A stretch of 64,000 bases of DNA from Leptolyngbya sp. BC1307 (GCF_002286735.1 NZ_NRTA01000012.1:55147-119146), one strand, 5' to 3'. Counted from the stretch's first letter, positions 35,122 through 43,963 are shown. The notes: generated by a model not told the origin, from the sequence alone. Made by a program: numbers and translations.

Positions 35122-35154
35122 CCTGTGAGTAGACAAACTGCTCGCAGGTTTTTT
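35122..35154 (+). terminator. strong intrinsic terminator after the SulP remnant
   Basis: CCTGTGAGTAG (35122-35132) pairs with CTGCTCGCAGG (35138-35148), including two G-U pairs, with loop ACAAA, then six T. It has no intact gene upstream on the plus strand, so it is probably the original terminator of the deleted SulP gene. Confidence 0.8.
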
Positions 35155-35280
35155 AAATGCATAGCCCCTTTAACGGATACAGAGAGCCACGTTTACAGAG
35201 AGGCCACGTTCAAAGCGGTACTTCTCCGCAGCCGCTTATAGTGCCCAGATCGCGCCCAGACCGCTCTGTCTTTAGCAGCT

Positions 35281-35310
35281 ATTAAGCCAATGTTAATCTC
35301 CTGATAACCA
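35281..35310 (+). promoter_or_regulatory. Pho-box-like triple repeat upstream of pstS
   Basis: Three 8-mers at exact 11-bp spacing, ATTAAGCC (35281), GTTAATCT (35292) and GATAACCA (35303), each match five or six of eight positions of the cyanobacterial Pho box CTTAACCT. Three copies in tandem with 3-bp gaps is the arrangement bound by PhoB/SphR. A possible -10 TATACA lies at 35339-35344. Regulation by phosphate starvation is inferred. Confidence 0.55.
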
Positions 35311-35385
35311 ACTAGCCCTGCTGTCTTAAACTCCCCCCTATACATTGCACCTTGGCCATGAATTTGAGCTTAGGAGCTTTCAACA

Positions 35386-36327
35386 ATGACAATCAGCGGT
35401 AAGCAGTTTTCAGGTAAGTTCAAAGTCTTAGGGGCCACCACAGCAGTAGCAGCAACGCTGGGTCTGACTTCAACAGCAGTCTTCGCTCAGAGCAATCTCA
35501 TTTCTATCGACGGCTCTAGCACGGTTTTTCCCATCACCGAAGCGATGGCTGAAGAGTTTATGACTGATAACAGCGACGTTAGCATCAGCGTCGGCGTTTC
35601 TGGTACGGGCGGTGGCTTTGAGAAATTCTGTGCGGGTGAGACCGTGATTTCAAATGCCTCGCGGCCCATCAAAGACTCTGAAGCAGAGAACTGCGCCGCC
35701 AATGGCATTGAGTACGAAGTGATTCCGGTCGCGACTGACGCCATCACCGTAGTCATCAACCCCGAAAACGACTGGGCAACCAGCCTCACTACTGAAGAAC
35801 TCAACACTATCTGGGCACCCGAATCAGAAGGTGAGATCACTAGCTGGAATCAGGTCAACCCTGACTTCCCTGACGAGCCTATCAACCTGTATGGCCCTGG
35901 CGCAGACTCTGGCACCTTTGACTATTTTACCGATGAAATTATGGGTGAAGAAGGGGCAAGCCGAGGTGACTACACTGCCAGCGAAGATGACAATGTGCTG
36001 GTGCTAGGCGTCTCTCGCGATGTCAACGCGCTGGGCTATTTTGGAATGTCTTACTACCTGGAGAACCAGGATTTGCTGCAGGCGGTCGGTGTCGCCAGCG
36101 AAGAAACCGGCGGTGTCCCCGTTGTTCCTTCTCCTGAGACGATTGCTGAGTACCAGCCTCTGGCCCGCCCGATTTTCATCTATGTCAACAAAGAAGCATT
36201 GGCTGAGCGCTCTGAAGTCAGCTCATTTGTTGAGTTTTACCTCAATAACGCTGAGTCAATCGTGCCTGAAGTCGGCTATGTAGCTCTGCCTCCCGCTGAC
36301 TACGAAGAGTCTCTAAGCAAGCTCTAA
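35386..36327 (+). CDS. pstS: PstS/SphX-type phosphate-binding protein
   Basis: A 313-residue periplasmic protein that binds phosphate for the Pst ABC importer. The signal peptide runs to AVFAQS. Mature sequence shows IDGSSTVFPITEAMAEEF, SVGVSGTGGGFEKFCAGE, ISNASRPIKDSE and YGPGADSGTFDYF, which contain the phosphate-contact Ser, Thr, Arg and Asp blocks. The Cys in FCAGE and ENCAANG are typical of the cyanobacterial SphX subgroup. No pstC, pstA or pstB is adjacent, so it is an orphan binding protein, as SphX often is. A Pho-box-like array is upstream. Confidence 0.94.
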   Translation: MTISGKQFSGKFKVLGATTAVAATLGLTSTAVFAQSNLISIDGSSTVFPITEAMAEEFMTDNSDVSISVGVSGTGGGFEKFCAGETVISNASRPIKDSEAENCAANGIEYEVIPVATDAITVVINPENDWATSLTTEELNTIWAPESEGEITSWNQVNPDFPDEPINLYGPGADSGTFDYFTDEIMGEEGASRGDYTASEDDNVLVLGVSRDVNALGYFGMSYYLENQDLLQAVGVASEETGGVPVVPSPETIAEYQPLARPIFIYVNKEALAERSEVSSFVEFYLNNAESIVPEVGYVALPPADYEESLSKL

Positions 36328-36525
36328 TTTGCCTAGTAGATCATTTGCGTATCCGTTCAGTCTGCCAGTTTTTCGATGATGTCGAGTTGCTGGTAGTGCT
36401 GGGCAATCTCGCGGGTTCATCAAAATCTACTTTTGCCTTGAGGCTCTCAGCCACTTCACACCGGCTGAGCTTCAGGGCTTTCCCTATGTTTAGCCTGACT
36501 TTCGACGTTCACTTGTTTTGTGCCG

Positions 36526-37356
36526 ATGGCTCCTTCTGCTGAAAACAGATCGTCTCTGGGTGAGCGATCGCCGCTCCGCCTCATCACTGACCGCTTCACG
36601 ATCAGCCAGGTGCTACACCACCCACTGACCTGGCTGGCAGTAGGGTTTCATGCGCTGCTGCTGGTAGTTCCCTTTGGTCCGAGCCCATCCGCCGCGCCGC
36701 CCGAAACGATAGAGGAGGAAGCGCCCGAGGAGGCCGCTATCGATATCTTGAGCCTGTCAGAAATTTCTACTCCTGAGCCACCTGCCCCACCTGCTCCAGA
36801 AACGCCCCCCGCGCCTCCCGCTGCTGCTGCGCCTCCATCCACTTCGCCTCGGTCTGCGCCTGCTGCTGCTGCTCCCCCCGCTGCTGCGTCTGCCACTGCT
36901 GCTCCCCCTGCCCCGGGGCCATCTGCACCGGCTACGCCAGCAGCAGCGGGCGATCTGCCCCCGCCCTCACCCGCCTACGACCCGTCCGCAGATCAGGAGA
37001 TCTTTATCGGCAATCTGGGGGCGATTGGGCTAACTGACTATACGGCTGCTCAGGGGCTGCCTGAGACTAGATTTTTTCGCCATCCTGAGAATGCTGGCAC
37101 CTTTTTGAATGGGAACGCGCCAGCAGCAGGGGCTAAGGATGCCCGCTGGATGGATAAAGGGCCGGATGATGTCTTAAGTCAGTTGAAAACTACCTATGGG
37201 CCGAGTGGCATCGTCTTCAACCAGCTAGACAACTATGGCGGTGAGTTGCTGTATCAGCTGGTGACGGCTGAGGGTCAACCCTTTATGTACATCAGCCTGG
37301 TCAGCTTGAAGGGGTCATCTCTGCTGGTGATCTGGCAAGGCAACCCGCTGAGCTGA
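36526..37356 (+). CDS. TonB-like protein, Pro/Ala-rich periplasmic spacer
   Basis: ATG at 36526 is preferred to a GTG two codons before. The protein of about 276 residues has a short cytoplasmic start, one membrane helix (WLAVGFHALLLVVPFG), an acidic segment with IEEEAPEEAAIDILSL, then about 75 residues of Pro and Ala (PPAPPAPETPPAPP), and a globular C-terminus. This is the build of TonB energy transducers, though the C-terminal part is not clearly a TonB domain. A paralogous-looking gene follows 145 bp later. No ExbB/ExbD or receptor gene is nearby. Confidence 0.6.
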   Translation: MAPSAENRSSLGERSPLRLITDRFTISQVLHHPLTWLAVGFHALLLVVPFGPSPSAAPPETIEEEAPEEAAIDILSLSEISTPEPPAPPAPETPPAPPAAAAPPSTSPRSAPAAAAPPAAASATAAPPAPGPSAPATPAAAGDLPPPSPAYDPSADQEIFIGNLGAIGLTDYTAAQGLPETRFFRHPENAGTFLNGNAPAAGAKDARWMDKGPDDVLSQLKTTYGPSGIVFNQLDNYGGELLYQLVTAEGQPFMYISLVSLKGSSLLVIWQGNPLS

Positions 37357-37501
37357 TGGAAAGGCAGCGCTATGCTGGGGTAGACGTTAGCGGTTGCTGA
37401 CAAAATAGATTTCGTTAAAATTTCCGCAGGTTGCGATCGCCCCGCTGTCCTGTACTAGCCGCCTTTACGGGCCGTTTTTAAGAGCACTGAGTTATTCCCT
37501 T

Positions 37502-38581
37502 ATGAAGGTCGTTCAATTTATCTATCCGATGTTTCTGGTAGCCCTGGGTATGCACGCCCTGCTGCTGTTTGTGCCGATAGGTGGGGCCGTGCCAGAGCCG
37601 ATAGAAGAAGACGTGCCTTTTTCTGATCTCACTTCTGACCTACCTGATGAAGCGTTAGGGCCTGACCCGTCAGAAGCCCTTCCCGTGCCCGATTTGAATG
37701 TGTCTACGGCATCGCCTGATAGCGCAGCATCGGCGATCGCACCCAGCCAGATAGCCGGTTTAGCCGCCTCTGTGCGCCCGGCAGCGCCTGCGCCCCGGCA
37801 GCCAATTGCTAGAGCTACCGCAAGACCGACTCCCCCCGCTACCCGCTCAGATACAGCTACCCGCACCGAAGATGCGGCATCTCAGCCCAATACAGCTATT
37901 CAGCCAACTCCTCTCCTGCCCGATCTCTCAGCGGCTGACCAAGATCCGGCGGAGAGCGCTCCTGACGAACCGATTTTAGAGAGTGACCCCAATGAAGAGG
38001 CGGCCAGTTTGGCAGCATCTGACGGATCAGCCAGACCCGCTAACGGATCGATTAGCGGTCTGATCGCCTCAGCTCGCGGCAAGCTCCCAGCGTCCCTGCG
38101 GCAACTAGCAGCGGCCTTTTCCAAAGCGCTGGACTATAACCCCGAGGGGACTGATGCAGCCAGCGCCGAGCAAGAACTGATTGACTGGCAGGCCAGTATC
38201 CGCCGACAGGCCAATGGTGACGGCGTAGAAAATATCGGACCGATCCAGGTCGCCGACCTTACCCAAATCAGCTACCCCATCGAATCGGCTGAAAAGGACA
38301 ATGGGCGGCCCTTCAGCGTCTGTCTAGAAAAAGCCCCTCACGATGCGGAAATTGGCGTTCTGTTCGACCCTCAAGGGCAGATTGCCGGTGAGCCTAAGCT
38401 GATTCGCAGTACGGGCTACAGCGCCTTAAATGAAGAGATTATGGCCACGATTGCCAGCTACGAAGATTTCCCAGCCGACCATCAGTCTAAAGCCTATACC
38501 TTTGGAGTCGGGGTAGATTACGACGCCGATGCCTGCGTCAGCTTAGGAAAACTGCTGCCATCTGGTCAATCTAGCCAGTAG
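37502..38581 (+). CDS. TonB-like protein, second copy
   Basis: A 359-residue protein whose membrane segment LVALGMHALLLFVPIGG and following EPIEEDVPFSDL parallel the previous gene, indicating that the two share a common N-terminal module. A long Pro/Ala/Thr-rich spacer (about 75-190) leads to a C-terminal domain with IGVLFDPQGQIAGEPKLIRS and TGYSALNEEIMATIASY, which resembles the TonB C-terminal fold (strand, strand, S-x-G-Y-x-x-L-N helix). Cys in VCLEKAP and DADACVSL may form a disulfide. The function is inferred from the fold. Confidence 0.65.
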   Translation: MKVVQFIYPMFLVALGMHALLLFVPIGGAVPEPIEEDVPFSDLTSDLPDEALGPDPSEALPVPDLNVSTASPDSAASAIAPSQIAGLAASVRPAAPAPRQPIARATARPTPPATRSDTATRTEDAASQPNTAIQPTPLLPDLSAADQDPAESAPDEPILESDPNEEAASLAASDGSARPANGSISGLIASARGKLPASLRQLAAAFSKALDYNPEGTDAASAEQELIDWQASIRRQANGDGVENIGPIQVADLTQISYPIESAEKDNGRPFSVCLEKAPHDAEIGVLFDPQGQIAGEPKLIRSTGYSALNEEIMATIASYEDFPADHQSKAYTFGVGVDYDADACVSLGKLLPSGQSSQ

Positions 38582-38597
38582 CCCAGCGATCTGGTGG

Positions 38598-39428
38598 CTA
38601 TAGCTGGGTGCGATCGCTCAAAATCTCATAGCCTGTCTCAGTGACCAGCACCGTATGCTCCCACTGTGCCGATAGGGATCGATCCAGGGTGACGACCGTC
38701 CAGCGATCGCTCAGCGTTCGCGTGTGTTTAGTACCCTCATTCAAAATTGGCTCAATTGCCAGCGTCATCCCCGGCTGCAGCGTCACATTCGGCGCTCGAT
38801 TGGTGCGAAAGTTAAAAACAGAAGGCTCCTCGTGCAGATTGCGCCCCACCCCATGACCGGTAAAGTCTTCCACCACCGTAAATTTATTCGCCTTAATCGA
38901 ATCTTCAATCGCCCCGGCAATATCTAGCAGCGTATTGCCCGGCTTGACTTGATCAATGCCCGCATACAGCGCCTCTTCAGCGGCCTCAGCGAGCTTCTGT
39001 GCCGCCGGTTTGACCTGGCCCACCAAGATCGTCACGCAAGAGTCGCCGTGAAAGCCTTCGTAATAGGCTCCGGTGTCAATTTTCACCAAGTCCCCTGACT
39101 TGATGACCTTGCGCTTACGCGGAATGCCATGCACCACCTCATTATTAATGCTGGCGCAAATTGAGGCAGGAAACCCGTGATAGCCTTTAAAGCTCGGTGT
39201 TGCCCCTAGCCCTCGAATCCGCTTTTCGGCGTAGTCGTCAAGGTCAGCGGTGGTCATACCTGCCTGCGTCATTTCGCTGATTTCTTTTAGTACCGTCGCC
39301 ACAATTTTGGCGGCTGAGCGCATGGTCTCAATCTCTGAGGCCGACTTAATCTCAATGCGTTTACCGGCTTTTACCCTCAGTGCAGGGGAAAAAGAGACGC
39401 TGGGCAGTAGGTCGGTGAAAAAATTCAT
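38598..39428 (-). CDS. map: methionine aminopeptidase (type I)
   Basis: Removes the initiator Met from nascent proteins. The 276-residue protein carries the five metal ligands: Asp pair in [19 protein letters not shown], His in [17 protein letters not shown], Glu in [10 protein letters not shown] and Glu in [11 protein letters not shown]. An N-terminal extension of about 30 residues ([17 protein letters not shown]) precedes the catalytic domain; it has no obvious SH3 or zinc-finger motif. It is divergent from rplS. Confidence 0.96.
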   Translation of the reverse strand: MNFFTDLLPSVSFSPALRVKAGKRIEIKSASEIETMRSAAKIVATVLKEISEMTQAGMTTADLDDYAEKRIRGLGATPSFKGYHGFPASICASINNEVVHGIPRKRKVIKSGDLVKIDTGAYYEGFHGDSCVTILVGQVKPAAQKLAEAAEEALYAGIDQVKPGNTLLDIAGAIEDSIKANKFTVVEDFTGHGVGRNLHEEPSVFNFRTNRAPNVTLQPGMTLAIEPILNEGTKHTRTLSDRWTVVTLDRSLSAQWEHTVLVTETGYEILSDRTQL

Positions 39429-39595
39429 GGGTTATGAAACTAAAGTGGCGAAAACTAAAATAGCTGCAAAAAAACGAGGTAGATAGACGGTCATGGGCGA
39501 CAGTCCGTCTTCTATCGTAGCGGTTTTTAGTTTGCCTCTTCACATTCTCTCTTTTTTGCTATAACCTTATAGACTGTGCGCTTTTAAGGGCTGTC

Positions 39596-39958
39596 ATGAA
39601 CGCTGAAGCAATTATCCGCTCTATTGAGTCGGAATATATCAAAGACGATCTTCCTAAGATCTACGTTGGGGATACAGTTCGCGTCGGAATGCGAATTGTC
39701 GAGGGTGGCAAAGAGCGCATCCAGCCCTATGAGGGCACCGTGATTGCTATGCGCAATGGCGGCATCAATGAGACCATTACAGTGCGCCGCGTCTTTCAAG
39801 GTATAGGGGTAGAGCGAGTCTTTTTACTTCACGCCCCCCGAGTTGCTACTATTACAGTAATTCGCCGGGGCCGGGCTCGTCGGGCGAAGCTCTATTATCT
39901 GCGTGATCGCGTCGGTAAGGCCACTCGACTCAAGCAGCGGTTTGACCGCGCGCTATAG
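39596..39958 (+). CDS. rplS: 50S ribosomal protein L19
   Basis: The 120-residue protein contains the standard L19 sequence: [49 protein letters not shown] and the basic tail [17 protein letters not shown] in part. L19 sits at the 30S-50S interface. It is followed by tRNA-Trp and secE, a conserved bacterial/cyanobacterial order. Confidence 0.98.
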   Translation: MNAEAIIRSIESEYIKDDLPKIYVGDTVRVGMRIVEGGKERIQPYEGTVIAMRNGGINETITVRRVFQGIGVERVFLLHAPRVATITVIRRGRARRAKLYYLRDRVGKATRLKQRFDRAL

Positions 39959-40039
39959 CCGATGGCCATGGCCTTTTTTGGCTTTGCTGTAGAGGATAGT
40001 GACCGCGCTAACCTCTACAGCCGCATCTGTATAAGCTAT

Positions 40040-40112
40040 GCGTCCTTAGTTCAGCTGGTAGAACGTCGGTCTCCAAAACCGAATGTCGGGGGTTCGAGTC
40101 CTCCAGGACGCG
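40040..40112 (+). tRNA. tRNA-Trp (anticodon CCA)
   Basis: Acceptor GCGTCCT pairs with AGGACGC, the D-arm is TAGTTCAGCTGGTAGAAC, the anticodon loop CTCCAAA has anticodon CCA, and the T-arm is GGGTTCGAGTCC. Discriminator G fits tRNA-Trp. The position before secE-nusG is the usual one. Confidence 0.97.
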
Positions 40113-40311
40113 CTTTCCAGATGTTATGGCCTGCCCAAAAGGTGATATGCCCAAAAGGGATCGGCGTGCAGCAGCTCATAGTTGATCCACTGGGCAGATT
40201 TGCTGTCTGGCTGGGCAATCGGTCTGAGCAGCTACAGGGCTGAGCGGTTAGCATGGTGTTACCAGCACAGTTTTATTTGAGCCTTATTTGAGCGGGCGAG
40301 GACTTACTTCA

Positions 40312-40569
40312 GTGGCAAAAAAAGATACCAAATCAGCCGCCGACAGCAGCGTCAAGCGATCAGCCGATCAGTCCAAGAATGGCTCTGAGAGCTTCGATGC
40401 CGCCGCTTTTAGCCGGGGTACTCGCGAAGAACTCGCCAAGGTAATCTGGCCGACTCGCCAGCAGCTAATTAGCGAATCTGCCGCTGTGATTTTGATGGTG
40501 GGGCTATCGGCAACGCTGATCTACTTCATAGATAAGCTATTTGGCTGGGCCTCTAGACAGGTTTTCTAA
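40312..40569 (+). CDS. secE: protein translocase subunit SecE
   Basis: SecE clamps SecY in the membrane translocon. I choose the GTG at 40312 because GAGGA at 40298-40302 is spaced 9 nt from it and the product then begins VAKKDTK; an in-frame TTG at 40288 is less likely. Of about 85 residues, the last third has the conserved EELAKVIWPTRQQLISES and a single transmembrane helix (VILMVGLSATLIYFI). Next to nusG, as usual. Confidence 0.95.
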   Translation: MAKKDTKSAADSSVKRSADQSKNGSESFDAAAFSRGTREELAKVIWPTRQQLISESAAVILMVGLSATLIYFIDKLFGWASRQVF

Positions 40570-40570
40570 T

Positions 40571-41236
40571 ATGACTTACGCATCCGACAATTCCAACTAC
40601 AGCAGCGATTTTCCAGAATCGCTAGAAGCAGACACGCTAGAAGACGGCGTAGAAGAGCAGCCCAAGCGCAAAGAACGACCGCGCTGGTACGCCGTGCAAG
40701 TCGCCTCTGGCTGCGAAAAAAAGGTCAAGCTCACGCTGGAGCAGCGAGTAAAGACCTTCGATCTTGCGGGTGCCATTCTTGAGGTGGAAATTCCTCAGAC
40801 GCCAGCGGTGAAGATGCGCAAAGACGGCTCTCGCCACAATATTGAGGAGAAAGTCTTTCCGGGGTACGTGCTGATTCGCATGCTGCTAGATGACGACGCC
40901 TGGCAGGTGGTCAAAAATACGCCGCATGTGATTAACTTTGTGGGGGCTGAGCAGCGGCGGGCACAAGGTCGCGGTCGCGGCCATGTAAAGCCGATGCCGT
41001 TAAGCCCTGGCGAAGTTAAGCGCATCTTTAAGCAGACTCAAGAGCAGGCGGCTGTGGTCAAAATTGACATGGCAGCCGGTGACAAAATCACTGTGCTCTC
41101 TGGGCCGTTTAAAGACTTTGAAGGGGAAGTGATTGAAGTGAGCCCCGAGCGCAGCAAGCTGAAAGCCCTGCTCTCAATCTTCGGTCGCGATACCCCAGTT
41201 GAGCTTGAGTTTAATCAAGTGAAAAAAGAATCGTGA
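40571..41236 (+). CDS. nusG: transcription termination/antitermination factor NusG
   Basis: The start ATG at 40571 lies 1 bp after the secE stop, so the two are translationally coupled. The 221-residue protein has the NGN domain (RWYAVQVASGCEKKVK, VFPGYVLIRMLLDDDAW, NFVGAEQRR) and the C-terminal KOW domain (AAGDKITVLSGPFKDFEGE). An acidic N-terminal extension of about 40 residues is typical of cyanobacterial NusG. Confidence 0.97.
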   Translation: MTYASDNSNYSSDFPESLEADTLEDGVEEQPKRKERPRWYAVQVASGCEKKVKLTLEQRVKTFDLAGAILEVEIPQTPAVKMRKDGSRHNIEEKVFPGYVLIRMLLDDDAWQVVKNTPHVINFVGAEQRRAQGRGRGHVKPMPLSPGEVKRIFKQTQEQAAVVKIDMAAGDKITVLSGPFKDFEGEVIEVSPERSKLKALLSIFGRDTPVELEFNQVKKES

Positions 41237-41361
41237 CTTCGGCTGCGCTCAGTCACCGGATCGGGGGAATGGGTGCTGGCTTCATAGGCTCTGTATACTC
41301 AGAAAAGTCCTTGAAGAGCTGAACTTATGCTCAGCCACCCGAGGGCTGAGCGTAGTCAAAG
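41237..41361. repeat. REP-like inverted repeat pair between nusG and rplK
   Basis: CTTCGGCTGCGCTCAG at 41237-41252 and CTGAGCGTAGTCAAAG at 41346-41361 are inverted copies matching at 13 of 16 positions. Next to the right copy, GCTCAGCC (41329-41336) and GGCTGAGC (41344-41351) form a perfect 8-bp hairpin. The consensus resembles palindromic repeats seen in many bacterial genomes. It sits in the nusG-rplK spacer and could affect mRNA stability. Confidence 0.6.
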
Positions 41362-41400
41362 CCCGGTCTCACAAAGCGTTCAATTAGTAAGAGTTAATCA

Positions 41401-41826
41401 ATGGCAAAGAAGGTAGTTGCGCTCATTAAGCTGGCGATCCCCGCCGGTAAGGCGAACCCTGCGCCGCCGATCGGCCCCGCGCTGGGTCAGCACGGCGTCA
41501 ATATCATGGCATTTTGTAAAGATTACAATGCCAGAACGGCTGAGAAAGCTGGTTTGATTGTACCGGTTGAAATTTCTGTCTTTGAAGACAGAAGCTTCAC
41601 CTTCATTCTCAAAACCCCGCCAGCTTCAGTTTTGATCAAAAAGGCGGCGAAAATTGAAAAGGGATCGGGCAATCCTAGAACTGAGAAGGTAGGGTCAATC
41701 ACCCGCGCTCAGCTCAAAGAAATCGCTGAAACCAAAATGCCTGACCTCAATGCCAACGACATTGAGATGGCGATGAATATCATCGAAGGCACTGCTCGCA
41801 ATATGGGCGTTGAAGTGGCAGGCTAG
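41401..41826 (+). CDS. rplK: 50S ribosomal protein L11
   Basis: 141 residues of standard length. It has [20 protein letters not shown] and [13 protein letters not shown], and a C-terminal rRNA-binding domain with [20 protein letters not shown]11 supports the GTPase-associated centre. It is part of the cluster nusG-rplK-rplA-rplJ-rplL. Confidence 0.98.
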   Translation: MAKKVVALIKLAIPAGKANPAPPIGPALGQHGVNIMAFCKDYNARTAEKAGLIVPVEISVFEDRSFTFILKTPPASVLIKKAAKIEKGSGNPRTEKVGSITRAQLKEIAETKMPDLNANDIEMAMNIIEGTARNMGVEVAG

Positions 41827-41905
41827 CTGGCCCTTCAAAGATCAGATTCAATTAACAATCCTATCGGGGGAGAGGCATTTGCTTCGCTACTGACCCCAGA
41901 AAAAT

Positions 41906-42634
41906 ATGGCAAAAATTTCTCGACGGATGCGGGCGCTCTACGAAAAGGTAGATAGCGAACAAACCTATCAGCCGCTAGAAGCGGTGGCCCTGCTCAAAGA
42001 CACCGCAACGGCAAAATTTACCGAATCGGCAGAAGCCCACATTCGGCTCGGTATTGACCCTAAGTACACAGACCAGCAGCTGCGGACGACGGTAGCGCTA
42101 CCTAAAGGCACCGGTCAAGATGTGCGAGTGGCTGTCATCGCCCGAGGTGAGAAGGTCAATGAGGCCAGTGAAGCCGGCGCAAACATGGCCGGTTCGGAAG
42201 AGCTAATCGAAGAAATTAGCAAAGGCATGATGGACTTTGATGTGTTGGTGGCCACGCCCGACATGATGCCCAAGGTCGCTAAGCTGGGCCGGGTGCTTGG
42301 CCCTCGCGGCCTGATGCCTTCTCCCAAAGGGGGCACGGTGACTTTTGACCTGGCGCAGGCGATCGCTGCCTTTAAAGCGGGTAAGCTCGAATTCCGCGCT
42401 GACCGAACAGGCATCGTTCATGTTATGTTTGGTAAGGTCTCTTTTTCACCAGAAGACCTGCTAGAAAACCTGAAAGCGCTGCAAGAAACGATTGATCGCA
42501 ATCGCCCCTCCGGTGCAAAAGGCCGCTTCTGGCGCACAGTTTCAATTTCGGCGACGATGGGGCCTTCCATCTCAGTTGATGTGCAGGCACTGCGCGATTT
42601 GAAACTAAGCGAAGTAATCAGCCAATCTACTTAA
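41906..42634 (+). CDS. rplA: 50S ribosomal protein L1
   Basis: 242 residues. Conserved blocks [48 protein letters not shown] and IGP-like motifs are present, with the second domain [15 protein letters not shown]1 forms the mobile stalk at the E site and represses its own operon in many bacteria. It follows rplK after 79 bp. Confidence 0.98.
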   Translation: MAKISRRMRALYEKVDSEQTYQPLEAVALLKDTATAKFTESAEAHIRLGIDPKYTDQQLRTTVALPKGTGQDVRVAVIARGEKVNEASEAGANMAGSEELIEEISKGMMDFDVLVATPDMMPKVAKLGRVLGPRGLMPSPKGGTVTFDLAQAIAAFKAGKLEFRADRTGIVHVMFGKVSFSPEDLLENLKALQETIDRNRPSGAKGRFWRTVSISATMGPSISVDVQALRDLKLSEVISQST

Positions 42635-42726
42635 AGCAGCCCATGATTCAATCTCAAAATTGAATATAGCTACCAGAGACAGCAGGTGCGCTCGATAGTT
42701 TAACTATCAAACCGCTCAATTTCCTG

Positions 42727-42826
42727 CCGAGGTATGCGGTTGAAGCGTTTCTTCTGTGATGTTTATATAACGTCAGTAAAGCTTCAATACGTTTGCCTCG
42801 ATCTGGTTTTAAGGTCGAGGCTTTTT
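42727..42826 (+). ncRNA. L10 leader with attenuator upstream of rplJ
   Basis: Two mutually exclusive structures can be drawn. An upstream arm CGAGG (42728-42732) plus TTGAAGC (42740-42746) can pair with GCTTCAA (42781-42787) and CCTCG (42796-42800). Alternatively GCCTCGATCT (42795-42804) pairs with AGGTCGAGGC (42812-42821), followed by five T, a classic intrinsic terminator just before rplJ. Because CCTCG is used by both, this is a terminator/antiterminator switch, as in L10 leaders where the L10-L12 complex regulates rplJ-rplL. The binding site itself was not modelled. Confidence 0.75.
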
Positions 42827-42885
42827 GCTGGCTACGGTTTGCCCATCGGGGCAAAAAAATCTAAACAAAAAGGAGGTGAAATAGA

Positions 42886-43413
42886 ATGGGAAGAACGCTA
42901 GAGAACAAGCAAGAGATTGTCACTGAACTCAAAGCTCTTTTAGACGAGTCAGAGTCTGCCTTTGTGATCGACTACCAGGGTCTTTCGGTCGGTCAGATGG
43001 GCGATCTGCGCAATCGGCTACGGGAGTCAGGTGCAGTCTGCAAAATCTCTAAGAACACTTTGCTAAAGCGGGCAATTGACGGCCAAACTCAGTGGCAAGA
43101 GCTAGAGTCTCTGCTGACGGGTACGACGGCAGTCATGCTCACCAAAGAAGACATTGGTTCTGCGGTTAAGGCTTACAAAAAGTTTCAGAAAGATACCAAA
43201 AAGACTGAGCTGCTTGGCGGTGTGCTGGAAGGCAAGCTGCTCAACCAGAAAGATTCTGAAGCGCTCGCTGACCTGCCCACTAAAGATGAGCTATACGCCA
43301 AGATTGCGATCGCCATCAATGCTGTGGCGACCAAAGTGGCTGTGGGCATCAAAGAAGTTCCGGCTTCGATTGGTCGTGGCATCAAAGCCTACGCCGAGAA
43401 AGATGCTGAATAA
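42886..43413 (+). CDS. rplJ: 50S ribosomal protein L10
   Basis: 175 residues. The start ATG is preceded by AAAGGAGGTG, a strong ribosome-binding site. Family blocks include [33 protein letters not shown] and [17 protein letters not shown]10 anchors L7/L12 dimers on the 50S stalk. Expression is probably set by the leader attenuator directly upstream. Confidence 0.98.
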   Translation: MGRTLENKQEIVTELKALLDESESAFVIDYQGLSVGQMGDLRNRLRESGAVCKISKNTLLKRAIDGQTQWQELESLLTGTTAVMLTKEDIGSAVKAYKKFQKDTKKTELLGGVLEGKLLNQKDSEALADLPTKDELYAKIAIAINAVATKVAVGIKEVPASIGRGIKAYAEKDAE

Positions 43414-43466
43414 GCTCTGCTCAAATATTTACACTCAATTTTCAACCTACTCAAGGAGAACAAAAC

Positions 43467-43853
43467 ATGTCTGCTGCAACTGATGAAATTCTAGATAAGC
43501 TAAAAACCCTCTCTCTGCTAGAAGCTTCCGAGCTGGTCTCTCAGATTGAAGAAGCCTTTGGTGTCAGCGCGGCTGCGCCTGTCGGCGGCATGATGATGGC
43601 TGCTGGCGGTGGCGGTGACGCTGAAGAAGTCGAAGAAAAGACTGAATTCGACGTGGTGCTAGACGAAGTACCGGGCGACAAGAAGATCGCCATCTTGAAA
43701 GTCGTTCGTACCCTCACCGGCCTCGGCTTGAAAGAAGCCAAAGGCATGGTAGAGTCTGCGCCAATCACCGTTAAGGAAGCGATTCCTAAAGACGCCGCTG
43801 AAGAAGCGAAGAAGTCGCTAGAAGATGCGGGCGCTAAAGTGACTGTTAAGTAA
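43467..43853 (+). CDS. rplL: 50S ribosomal protein L7/L12
   Basis: 128 residues, acidic, with the N-terminal dimerisation domain, an Ala/Gly hinge ([15 protein letters not shown]) and the C-terminal domain [23 protein letters not shown] ([16 protein letters not shown]). It recruits translation GTPases. A terminator follows about 80 bp downstream, ending the cluster. Confidence 0.98.
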   Translation: MSAATDEILDKLKTLSLLEASELVSQIEEAFGVSAAAPVGGMMMAAGGGGDAEEVEEKTEFDVVLDEVPGDKKIAILKVVRTLTGLGLKEAKGMVESAPITVKEAIPKDAAEEAKKSLEDAGAKVTVK

Positions 43854-43935
43854 GCTAGCTAATGGCTCACTGAAAGCGAGAGTTTGGAAAACAGAAGGCA
43901 GGTGTTGGGTTACGGCCAACTTTTGTCTTACAGAA

Positions 43936-43963
43936 GGGAGCTAGGTCTACTGGCTCTCTTTTT
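43936..43963 (+). terminator. intrinsic terminator after rplL
   Basis: GGGAGCTAG (43936-43944) pairs with CTGGCTCTC (43950-43958) with two G-U pairs and a 5-nt loop, followed by TTTTT. It is about 80 bp downstream of the rplL stop. The remaining spacer to 44200 shows only a G/A-rich run (about 44090-44110). Confidence 0.8.

Larger units (their letters stand above)
34442..35385. other. 944-bp decayed spacer
   Basis: This AT-richer stretch holds the tandem repeat, a 40-codon frame, the start of a SulP gene, an orphan terminator, a direct repeat (cagagag-ccacgtt at 35180-35193 and 35196-35210) and the pstS promoter region. A further short run near 34820-34890 reads ARLRAQYRDITAVADIYIA in one plus frame and may be another remnant. 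No intact gene is seen. Confidence 0.6.

Noticed and set aside
36345..36542. 65-codon plus-strand frame between pstS and the TonB-like gene
   Set aside because: It overlaps the start of the next gene, and has no motif or ribosome-binding site.
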